A stretch of 64,000 nucleotides of DNA. Origin: RYN-230 sp963770545. Lineage in GTDB: Bacteria > Actinomycetota > Actinomycetes > Streptosporangiales > Streptosporangiaceae. A program made the translations under genes and the position numbers. Below are positions 7,537 to 14,190 of the stretch, one piece after another. The notes beneath the pieces were generated by a model. That model saw only the letters and a list, made by a program, of their open reading frames with translations. It was not told where the DNA came from and did no database searches. The stretch lies in assembly GCA_963770545.1 (NCBI GenBank), contig CAVYQF010000030.1:1-64000 (forward strand), in the 5' to 3' direction. Positions within the stretch are counted from its first letter, which is position 1; every line of letters starts with the position of its first letter.

Positions 7537-8069
7537 GCGAGTCCTCGCCACTGCTCGACCGCGCGGGCATCGAGGAGGCGTTCCGCCGTCTAGGTGACCG
7601 GCTTGCCAGGCGCGGCGTGGTGGCGGACCTCTACGTGTTCGGCGGTGCTGCGATGGCCCTTGCGTACGACTCGCGCAGAGCGACTCGTGACGTCGATGCC
7701 CTCTTCAAGCCGCACGGCATCGTTCTTGAGGAAGCACTGGCGGTGGCCGCCGAGCTTGACCTGCCCCGTTGGTGGCTGAACGAGCAAGCCAGTTCCTATG
7801 TCGCGCCTGGCGGGGACTCGGCGGCCTCCCGGGTATTCGACCACCCGGGCCTTCGCGTCTTTGCCGCCTCTCCCGAGCATCTCCTGGCTATGAAAGCGCT
7901 CGCGGCCCGGCCTCGTGACGCGGAAGACATCCGGCAACTCACGAAGGTGCTCGGCCTGCACACTGCCGATGATGTCCTCGCCTCGGTGCGAGAGATCTTC
8001 CCTGAAGAGGAACCGCCCGCACGGCTCGGGCTCCTCCTAAAAGACATCTTCGCCGATCAAGACGGATGA
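7533..8069 (+). CDS. nucleotidyltransferase, DUF6036/AbiEii-like (candidate toxin)
   Basis: A 178-aa protein starting at GTG 7533, which overlaps the preceding stop. The nucleotidyltransferase signature is FGGAAMALAYDSRRATRDVD: GG of the catalytic hairpin followed about 12 residues later by the D-x-D metal pair. A helical region with HLLAMKALAARPRDAEDI follows, as in the MNT/AbiEii group where KxxAxRxRDxxDI is conserved. The family transfers nucleotides to proteins or tRNA, and several members are toxins of type IV or VII systems. The coupled upstream gene fits that, but toxicity is unproven. Confidence 0.75.
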   Translation: MSESSPLLDRAGIEEAFRRLGDRLARRGVVADLYVFGGAAMALAYDSRRATRDVDALFKPHGIVLEEALAVAAELDLPRWWLNEQASSYVAPGGDSAASRVFDHPGLRVFAASPEHLLAMKALAARPRDAEDIRQLTKVLGLHTADDVLASVREIFPEEEPPARLGLLLKDIFADQDG

Positions 8070-8282
8070 GCGGATCGCCGCAGAACTGGCGCGTCGCGAA
8101 ACGATCCCTCAATGGCCGTTGACACCCAGGCGGCAGCCAGCTGGCGGGTGGCCGCTGAGCTTCCACTCGGCGCATGACGAGGTGCGACGTCCCCGCTTGA
8201 TTGGTGAGGTAATTGCGGGACTGTCCGGGGCCGCCCATCGTGGTAGCGGTACCTAGCCCGCGGGACAGACCCTGGAGAACCC

Positions 8283-8611
8283 ATGCCTACCTATGCCGTT
8301 GCCCACATGCGCCAGGTCACGATGGGCCAGCCGATCGTGGAGTACCTGGAACGAATCGACGCTACGCTCGCCCCGTTCGATGGCCGGTTCATCGTGCACG
8401 GCGGCGACGTCGAGGTCCTGGAAGGCAGCTGGCCTGGCGCCCTAATCGTCATCGAGTTCCCGACCACGCTCAGGTGCGGGCCTGGTACGACTCGCCGGCC
8501 TACCGGGAGATCGTGGGCCTGCGCACCGAGAACTCCCAGAGTGACGTCATCGTGGCCGAGGGAGTCGGCGCCGGCCACCGGGCCACGGACGTGCTCACCG
8601 CCAGCGCGTGA
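8283..8611 (+). pseudogene. DUF1330-family gene with a frameshift
   Basis: Starts with MPTYAVAHMRQVTMG and continues as a DUF1330 (dimeric ferredoxin-like fold) protein through SWPGALIVIEFP. The matching continuation DHAQVRAWYDSPAYREIVGL lies in a different frame and runs to the stop at 8611. At about 8460 the sequence reads TTCCCGACCAC where TTCCCGGACCAC would keep the frame, so one base is missing. The complete protein would be ~109 aa, the normal family length. A sequencing error at the C/G run is a fair alternative. Confidence 0.75.
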
Positions 8612-8674
8612 GGGGCGGCCGACGGAGGCGGAAACCAGGATGTGCTAGCAAGCGTGATCCCCTACCCTCTGGGT

Positions 8675-10114
8675 GTGGCGCACGATGAACGCGGAGTAAC
8701 CCCGCAGAGCGAGGACTTCTCCGCCTGGTACAACGAGATCGTCTTCAAGGCCGAGCTGGTGGACCGCGGCCCGGTCCGGGGCACGATGGTGATCCGTCCC
8801 TACGGGTACCGGATGTGGGAGCTGCTGCAGGCCGACATCGACCGGCGGATCAAGGAGACAGGTCACGTCAACGCCTACTTCCCGCTGCTGATCCCGGAGA
8901 GCTACCTGCACCGCGAGGCCGAGCACGTCGAGGGGTTCGCGCCGGAGCTGGCCGTCGTCACCCACGCCGGCGGCAAGGAGCTCGAGGAGCCGCTGATCGT
9001 CCGGCCGACCTCGGAGACGATCATCGGCGAGATGATGGCCAAGTGGATCAGCTCGTACCGGGACCTGCCGCTGCTGCTCAACCAGTGGGCGAACGTGGTC
9101 CGCTGGGAGCTGCGGCCGCGGATGTTCCTGCGTACCACCGAGTTCCTGTGGCAGGAGGGTCACACCGCGCACGCCGATGAGGCGGACGCCATGCGGGAGA
9201 CCCTGCTCGCGCTCGACCTCTACGAGCAGGTGTCCAGGAACGTGGCTGCCATGCCGGTGATCGCGGGCGAGAAGACACCAGGTGAGCGGTTCCCCGGCGC
9301 GCGGCGGACCTACACGGTCGAGGCGATGATGCGCGACGGGCGGGCGCTGCAGTCCGGCACGTCCCACTACATGGGCACGAACTTCGCCCAGGCCTTCAAC
9401 ATTCAGTACGCGGCGGAGAGCGGCGAGCTGGAACTGTGCCACACCACCTCGTGGGGCATGAGCGCGCGCATGATCGGCGGAGTGATCATGACGCACGGGG
9501 ACGACAAGGGCCTCATCCTGCCGCCGCTGCTCGCCCCCTATCAGGTGGTGATCGTGCCGATCGGCCGCGGCGAGCAGGCCGGCCAGGTGCTGGCGCCCGC
9601 CCGGGAGCTGGCGGCCCGGCTGCATGAGGCTGGCCTCCGCGCGCACGTGGACGACCGGCCGCACCTGTCGCCAGGGTTCAAGTTCAACGACTGGGAGATG
9701 CGCGGCGTCCCGATCCGGCTGGAGCTCGGGCCGCGGGACCTGGCGGCGGGCACCGCGCTGATGGCCACCCGGCTGGGCGCCGGGAAGACGCCGGTCCCGC
9801 TGGACTCCGCCCCGGCCCGGCTCAGCTCCGAGCTGGCCGCCTTCCAGGACCTGCTGCTGCGGCGGGCGACCGAGTTCCGCGATGAGCGGACCGTCACGGT
9901 CAACACCTGGGATGAGTTCGTGGCGGCGGTCGCGACCGGCTGGGCCCGGGCCTTGCACTGCGGCCAGCCCGAGTGCGAGGACGACATCAAGGCCGCCACG
10001 TCCGCCACCCCGCGGGTCATCCCGGCCGACGGCGAGCCGGAGGAGGGGACCTGCATCCGGTGTGATCGGCCGTCTGCCTACGGTAAGCGCCTCATCTTCG
10101 GCCGCGCCTATTAG
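8675..10114 (+). CDS. proS: prolyl-tRNA synthetase, archaeal/eukaryotic type
   Basis: A 479-aa class II aminoacyl-tRNA synthetase charging tRNA-Pro. Visible motifs: motif 1 region VIRPYGYRMWELLQ, the proline-pocket TSE loop RPTSETIIGEMM, motif 2 RWELRPRMFLRTTEFLWQEG, and an HxxxWGMSARMIGG segment before motif 3. The anticodon-binding domain follows, then a C-terminal zinc domain with Cys pairs (LHCGQPEC, CIRC) ending in FGRAY; this terminal Tyr is characteristic of ProRS type 3. There is no bacterial editing (INS) insertion. GTG 8675 is chosen because TACCCT lies 6 nt upstream (leaderless) and the family N-terminus aligns there; GTG 8642 is possible. Confidence 0.95.
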   Translation: MAHDERGVTPQSEDFSAWYNEIVFKAELVDRGPVRGTMVIRPYGYRMWELLQADIDRRIKETGHVNAYFPLLIPESYLHREAEHVEGFAPELAVVTHAGGKELEEPLIVRPTSETIIGEMMAKWISSYRDLPLLLNQWANVVRWELRPRMFLRTTEFLWQEGHTAHADEADAMRETLLALDLYEQVSRNVAAMPVIAGEKTPGERFPGARRTYTVEAMMRDGRALQSGTSHYMGTNFAQAFNIQYAAESGELELCHTTSWGMSARMIGGVIMTHGDDKGLILPPLLAPYQVVIVPIGRGEQAGQVLAPARELAARLHEAGLRAHVDDRPHLSPGFKFNDWEMRGVPIRLELGPRDLAAGTALMATRLGAGKTPVPLDSAPARLSSELAAFQDLLLRRATEFRDERTVTVNTWDEFVAAVATGWARALHCGQPECEDDIKAATSATPRVIPADGEPEEGTCIRCDRPSAYGKRLIFGRAY

Positions 10115-10226
10115 GGCCTGCCGGAACGGTGCTTTCCGGATCCGGATGAGCCCCGGCTGCGGAGAAGTGTCGTAGGGGAGGCATACCGTGGTCGGGACCG
10201 CGGATCCGCCCGTGACGGGAGGCACT

Positions 10227-10793
10227 ATGACCACGCTCGTGAACCGGCCCAACACCGCTCTGCTCGTGATCGACGTGCAGAACGGCGTCGTGGGGGAGGC
10301 CCACGACCGGGACAACGTCATCGCGAACATCGCCACCCTGATCGATAAGGCACGCGCCGCTGGCGTCGATGTCGTCTGGATCCAGCACAACAGCGACGAG
10401 CTGCCCGCCGGCAGCGAACGCTGGCAGTACGTCCCTGAGCTGGTGCGGCGCGAATCGGAGCCGCTGGTGCAGAAGGCGTATGGCGACTCCTTCGAGGAGA
10501 CCGACCTGGAATCGGTGCTGGCCGGGCGGGGCGTCGGCTCGCTGCTGATCTCAGGCGCGCAGACCGACGCGTGCATCCGATCGACCCTGCACGGCGCGAT
10601 CACGCGTGGCTACGACGTCACGCTCGTCGCCGACGCGCACACCACGGAGGACCTGACGCCCTACGGCGCCCCGCCGCCCGGCAAGGTCATCGACCACACC
10701 AACCTGTACTGGCAGTTCCAGCGGGCTCCTGGCCGGACCGCGGGCACGGTCGCCACCGCCGACGTCGACTTCGCGGTGAAATCCTCCGCCTGA
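10227..10793 (+). CDS. isochorismatase-family cysteine hydrolase
   Basis: A 188-aa hydrolase from ATG 10227 behind GACGGGAGG. It opens with ALLVIDVQNGVV (catalytic Asp). VWIQHNSDELPAGS follows, and the nucleophile region SGAQTDACIRSTLHGAITRG contains the Cys of the Asp-Lys-Cys triad; QKAYGDSFEETDL supplies the Lys. The family includes nicotinamidase, isochorismatase and N-carbamoyl amidases; this subgroup is not resolved. Convergent with the DUF3995 gene. Confidence 0.88.
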   Translation: MTTLVNRPNTALLVIDVQNGVVGEAHDRDNVIANIATLIDKARAAGVDVVWIQHNSDELPAGSERWQYVPELVRRESEPLVQKAYGDSFEETDLESVLAGRGVGSLLISGAQTDACIRSTLHGAITRGYDVTLVADAHTTEDLTPYGAPPPGKVIDHTNLYWQFQRAPGRTAGTVATADVDFAVKSSA

Positions 10794-10818
10794 GCCGAGG
10801 CCGCCCAGCGGCGCCCGC

Positions 10819-11265
10819 TCATGCGCCGGCCCGGGCTCGTTTCGCGGGCCAGGCCGACGAAGCCGATGCGCTGGCCAGTGCGAGGCACAACGGGGAGTAC
10901 ACCCGGCGATCGAGCCGCGAGAACCTCTCCGAGAGCGACGCGGGCGACACGAGCCGCGTCTGGCCGGACAGCCCCAGGGCACCTCGCCCGGCGAGCACGC
11001 CGACGGCACCGGCGACGCCAATGCGGCGCAGCACCGGCCGGTTGCGCGGCCAGCCCGCAACCAGGGCCCCGGCCGCCGCCAGGGCGCCGCTCACCGCGAA
11101 GCATGCGGCTGGGGTGGGTACCTCGGCCGTCCCGATCACGGCATCGGCCAGTTCACGCCGGCTGGGGAACGGCCACGCGGAACCAGTGCCCCATGCGGCA
11201 TGCAGCGCCGCGAGAGCGAACAGCACGCCGCTGGCGGCAACTGAGGTGACCTGGCGGACGGCCAT
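10819..11265 (-). CDS. DUF3995 membrane protein
   Basis: A 148-aa integral membrane protein with about four hydrophobic segments (SVAASGVLFALAALHAAWG; AACFAVSGALAAAGALVAG; GVAGAVGVLAGRGALGL; a last one at SPLCLALASASA). The conserved pattern LHAAWGTGSAWPFPSRRELA and RRVYSPLCL matches DUF3995. ATG 11265 is chosen over the more distal 11376, as the extra residues are low-complexity. A tandem repeat abuts the start. Function unknown. Confidence 0.75.
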   Translation of the reverse strand: MAVRQVTSVAASGVLFALAALHAAWGTGSAWPFPSRRELADAVIGTAEVPTPAACFAVSGALAAAGALVAGWPRNRPVLRRIGVAGAVGVLAGRGALGLSGQTRLVSPASLSERFSRLDRRVYSPLCLALASASASSAWPAKRARAGA

Positions 11266-11300
11266 CCCGCGACAGTACCCCGCGACAGTACCCCGCGACC
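11266..11300. repeat. 13-bp tandem repeat upstream of the DUF3995 gene
   Basis: About 2.6 copies of CCCCGCGACAGTA. Read on the minus strand each unit gives TACTGTCGCGGGG, so the repeat duplicates a -10-like TACTGT immediately before the ATG at 11265. Confidence 0.6.
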
Positions 11301-11351
11301 GGGCGCCGGTCCTGAGCCGCCCGAGAGCCGCCAGCCGCCCTGATTCACCGC

Positions 11352-11357
11352 GATAAT
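11352..11357 (+). promoter_or_regulatory. -10 box of a leaderless promoter (methyltransferase gene)
   Basis: GATAAT, then 6 nt, then GTG 11364. The purine-rich AGGAGG between them directly touches the GTG, too close to act as a normal ribosome site. Confidence 0.5.
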
Positions 11358-11363
11358 AGGAGG

Positions 11364-12122
11364 GTGGAAAGTTCACCGTCGGCGCTCGCGCAGTACTTCG
11401 ATGACTGGTACGCCGGGATGCCGGAGTCGCCGGTCAAAGATGAGATCCAGCAGCGGCACCTGGGCCTGCCCGCGTATCTGCTGTCTACCAGCCTGCTGAC
11501 CTGGACGGGGATCGCCGAGGTCACCGAGGCTCTCCGGTTGCCTCCCGGCGGCACCCTGCTGGACCTGGCGTGCGGCCGCGGCGGCTACGGCCTGGAGATC
11601 GCCGGACGTACCGGGGCCCGGCTGGTGGGGGCGGATTTCTCCGCCGAGGCGGTGCGCCAGGCCCGCCAGCAGGCGCGGCGGCTGGACCGGACGGCCGGGT
11701 TCGCGGTCGCTGACCTGGCCGCGACCGGGCTGGGCCCGGGCGCGGCTGACGCGGTCATGTGCGTGGATGCCATCCAGTTCACCCCGGAACCCGACACCGC
11801 CTACCGCGAACTGCACCGCGTCCTGGCCCCCGGCGGGCGCGTGGTCCTGACCTGCTGGGAATCCCTGGATCCCGGCGATGACCGGGTGCCTGCCCGGCTC
11901 CGGCGGGTCAGCCTCGGCCGTGGCCTGGCCGCGGCCGGCTTCAGCGGCGTCGAGGTCACCGAACGCCCCGGGTGGCGCGCCGCCGAGCGGTCGATGTGGG
12001 AGGAAGCCGCCGCCCTGGACCCCGGCGATGACCCCGCACTGCAGTCCTTTCACGCCGAAGGCGTCCGTTCTCAGGACACCTTTTCCCTGCTCCGCCGGGT
12101 CATGGCCACCGCCACGGCCTGA
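11364..12122 (+). CDS. class I SAM-dependent methyltransferase
   Basis: A 252-aa methyltransferase. Motif I LLDLACGRGGYGLEIA binds SAM, VGADFSAEAV holds the acidic ribose ligand, and AVMCVDAIQFTPEPD and HRVLAPGGRVVLTCW are motifs IV and post-motif. The N-terminal YFDDWYAGMPESPVKDEIQQ is common in actinomycete methyltransferases of unknown substrate. The small-molecule type is supported, the substrate is not. Short gap to the MmcQ/YjbR gene downstream. Confidence 0.88.
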   Translation: MESSPSALAQYFDDWYAGMPESPVKDEIQQRHLGLPAYLLSTSLLTWTGIAEVTEALRLPPGGTLLDLACGRGGYGLEIAGRTGARLVGADFSAEAVRQARQQARRLDRTAGFAVADLAATGLGPGAADAVMCVDAIQFTPEPDTAYRELHRVLAPGGRVVLTCWESLDPGDDRVPARLRRVSLGRGLAAAGFSGVEVTERPGWRAAERSMWEEAAALDPGDDPALQSFHAEGVRSQDTFSLLRRVMATATA

Positions 12123-12183
12123 GCGGGCTGTTCTGTCGTGCCCAGGCGGTACCGTGCGGGTGACGCAACCGGGAGGGAGCCTG

Positions 12184-12576
12184 ATGGCAGACGCTGAGGA
12201 CGTGCGGCGCCTGGCGCTGGCCCTGCCGCACGTGGAGGAGATCGACAGCGACGGCTTCGACTTCCGGGTGGCCGGTAAGGGCTTCGTCTGGTCCTATCCC
12301 GAGCGCCGGCCCGGTCAGCCCCGGGTGATCCGGACCGACATCGCGGTGCTGTTCGTCGGCGACGAGGCCGAGAAGCAGGCGCTCCTGCTCGGGGAGCCTG
12401 AGGTCTTCTTCACCACGTCCTCCTACGATGGCTGGCCGCTGGTGATGCTGCGGCTCACCGAGGTGGACGGCGGGCGTCTCGCCGAGCTCGTCACCGACGC
12501 GTGGCGTATGCGGGCCCCGGATGCGCTGGCCGATGACCTCGATGAGGCCGGCGCCCGGCGGGCGCTGGACATGTGA
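12184..12576 (+). CDS. MmcQ/YjbR-family (CyaY-fold DNA-binding-like) protein
   Basis: A 130-aa protein from ATG 12184 behind GGGAGGGAG. Typical family features: a short N-terminal helix, LALALPHVEEIDSDGFDFRV (the L-x-LPxxxE motif), GKGFVWSYP, and the late FFTTSSYDGWPLVMLRL followed by ELVTDAWRMRAP. The family has a double-wing fold like CyaY; DNA binding has been proposed but roles are mostly unknown. Convergent with the TMEM175-like gene. Confidence 0.85.
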   Translation: MADAEDVRRLALALPHVEEIDSDGFDFRVAGKGFVWSYPERRPGQPRVIRTDIAVLFVGDEAEKQALLLGEPEVFFTTSSYDGWPLVMLRLTEVDGGRLAELVTDAWRMRAPDALADDLDEAGARRALDM

Positions 12577-12586
12577 CCGGGGCCGG

Positions 12587-13282
12587 TTACGGCCGGGCTG
12601 ACCCGTTCCTCCTCCGCTTCCTCCCCTGCCGCAGGTGGCCGAGCGGGTCGATCCGGGTCCAGCGGCGGAACGGGATGATGTAGTACAGGGCGACGGCCAG
12701 GTATCCGGCCACGGCGATGACCGGGACGAACAGCCCCAGGACGATGAGGAGCACATAGCCGCTCAAGCCCGGGGTGAGGCGCTGGGTCAGCAGCTCGACC
12801 TCCTCGTCCCCCATGTCCGGCCGGACCAGGTGGGCGTGGACCGCGTAGCGCCACAGCACCCACAGCAGCGTGGAGGCCAGCAGGAGGCTGACGCCGTAGA
12901 TCGTGGCCGCGACCCGTTCAGGCTGGTCCTCGCCCAGGTAGTCCGCGAACAGCCGGGTGGGGAACGGAAGGATCGCCACCAGGAGGAGCAGCAGGAGGTT
13001 CAGCCGGATAAATGCGGCGTCGGCGCGATCGAGGTAGTCGGTGATCGCATTGTGACCGAGCCACAGGGCCCCGATGGTCGAGAAGCTGACCCCGTAGGCC
13101 AGGTACGACGGCCATTGATGAGCCAGCGCGGCCAGCAGATCTCTGCTCGCGTGGGCGGGGACCGCGATACTGAGGACCAGCAACGTGATCGCGAACGCGA
13201 ACACCCCGTCGCTGAGCGCCTCCAGGCGCCCGGTCTGGAGCCCGCGCCGTGGCGGCTGCGCCGACGGTTCCCCGGTGGTCAT
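12587..13282 (-). CDS. TMEM175-like (DUF1211) potassium-channel family membrane protein
   Basis: A 231-aa protein with about six hydrophobic segments. TM1 carries RLEALSDGVFAFAITLLVLS, the (F)SDGVFAxAxT signature forming the hydrophobic filter in bacterial TMEM175 channels. ALWLGHNAITDYLDRAD follows TM3, as in the family. Bacterial homologues are tetrameric potassium-leak channels. ATG 13282 lies 6 nt after TACAGT on the minus strand, so the transcript is probably leaderless. Confidence 0.85.
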   Translation of the reverse strand: MTTGEPSAQPPRRGLQTGRLEALSDGVFAFAITLLVLSIAVPAHASRDLLAALAHQWPSYLAYGVSFSTIGALWLGHNAITDYLDRADAAFIRLNLLLLLLVAILPFPTRLFADYLGEDQPERVAATIYGVSLLLASTLLWVLWRYAVHAHLVRPDMGDEEVELLTQRLTPGLSGYVLLIVLGLFVPVIAVAGYLAVALYYIIPFRRWTRIDPLGHLRQGRKRRRNGSARP

Positions 13283-13434
13283 CGCCCGACTGTAGCGTCA
13301 GGTCGGGAGGCCCGCCCGGCGCCAGGGGCCGTCCCTCACCGCGATGGCAGCGGGTCCAAGTGGCTCCTGGGCAAAGTCTTCATGAATCACAAGGGCACAT
13401 GATCCGCGGGTGGGACGGCGGCCCCTTGATCTCT

Positions 13435-13440
13435 TACGCT
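13435..13440 (+). promoter_or_regulatory. -10 box of the leaderless pgm-like/GH65 operon
   Basis: TACGCT followed by 6 nt and ATG 13447. Confidence 0.5.
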
Positions 13441-13446
13441 TAGCCA

Positions 13447-14190
13447 ATGCTTGGTCTCCCGGATGGTATCCGCGGCTGTCTCTTCGACCTTGACGGTGTG
13501 CTCACCCAGACCGCGAAGGTTCACGACGCCGCGTGGAAGCAGATGTTCGACGAGTTCCTGCGCGAGCGGGCTGACCAGGCCGGCCAGCCGTTCACGCCCT
13601 TCGACCCGGTCAGGGACTACGACGAGTACGTGGACGGGAAGCCGCGGGCCGACGGCACCCGGTCGTTCCTGGCCTCCCGCGGCATCACGCTGCCCCAGGG
13701 TGACCCGGATGATCCCCCCGCCGCCCAGACCGTCAACGGCCTGGGCAACCGCAAGAACGTGCTGCTGCTGGAGATGATCCGCACCCAGGGGGTAGAGCCC
13801 TACGAAGGCTCGGTCCGCTACGTCCAGGCCGCCCGGGCGGCCGGGCTGCGCCGCGCCGTCGTCTCGTCCAGCGCCAACTGTCACGACGTCCTGGTCGCGG
13901 CGGGCATCGACGACCTGTTCGAGGCCCGGATCGACGGCATCGTCGCGCGGCGCGAGCACCTGCGCGGAAAGCCCGCCCCGGATACCTTCCTGGCCGGGGC
14001 GAAGGCGCTCGGCCTCGCGCCCGCGGAGGCGGCGGTGTACGAGGATGCCCTGGCCGGCGTGGAGGCCGGCCGGGCCGGCCGGTTCGGCTACGTCGTGGGG
14101 GTGGACCGCGTCGGGCAGGCGGAGGCGCTGAAAGCCCACGGCGCGGACATCGTCGTCGAGGATCTCGCCGACCTCCTGGACCGTTCATGA
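13447..14190 (+). CDS. beta-phosphoglucomutase-family HAD hydrolase
   Basis: A 247-aa HAD protein. Motif I FDLDGVL gives nucleophile Asp14 and acid/base Asp16. The cap region has DEYVDGKPRADGTRSFLASR, the hallmark of beta-PGM relatives fused or linked to GH65 enzymes. VVSSSANCHDV is motif II, GKPAPDTFL motif III (Lys), and VYEDALAGVEAGRAG motif IV. Its stop overlaps the GH65 start (ATGA), so the two form an operon: phosphorolysis gives beta-glucose 1-phosphate and this enzyme makes glucose 6-phosphate. Confidence 0.93.
   Translation: MLGLPDGIRGCLFDLDGVLTQTAKVHDAAWKQMFDEFLRERADQAGQPFTPFDPVRDYDEYVDGKPRADGTRSFLASRGITLPQGDPDDPPAAQTVNGLGNRKNVLLLEMIRTQGVEPYEGSVRYVQAARAAGLRRAVVSSSANCHDVLVAAGIDDLFEARIDGIVARREHLRGKPAPDTFLAGAKALGLAPAEAAVYEDALAGVEAGRAGRFGYVVGVDRVGQAEALKAHGADIVVEDLADLLDRS

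Noticed and set aside
8645..10603. 652-aa minus frame opposite proS
   Set aside because: Lacks any domain; the + strand encodes a complete ProRS.
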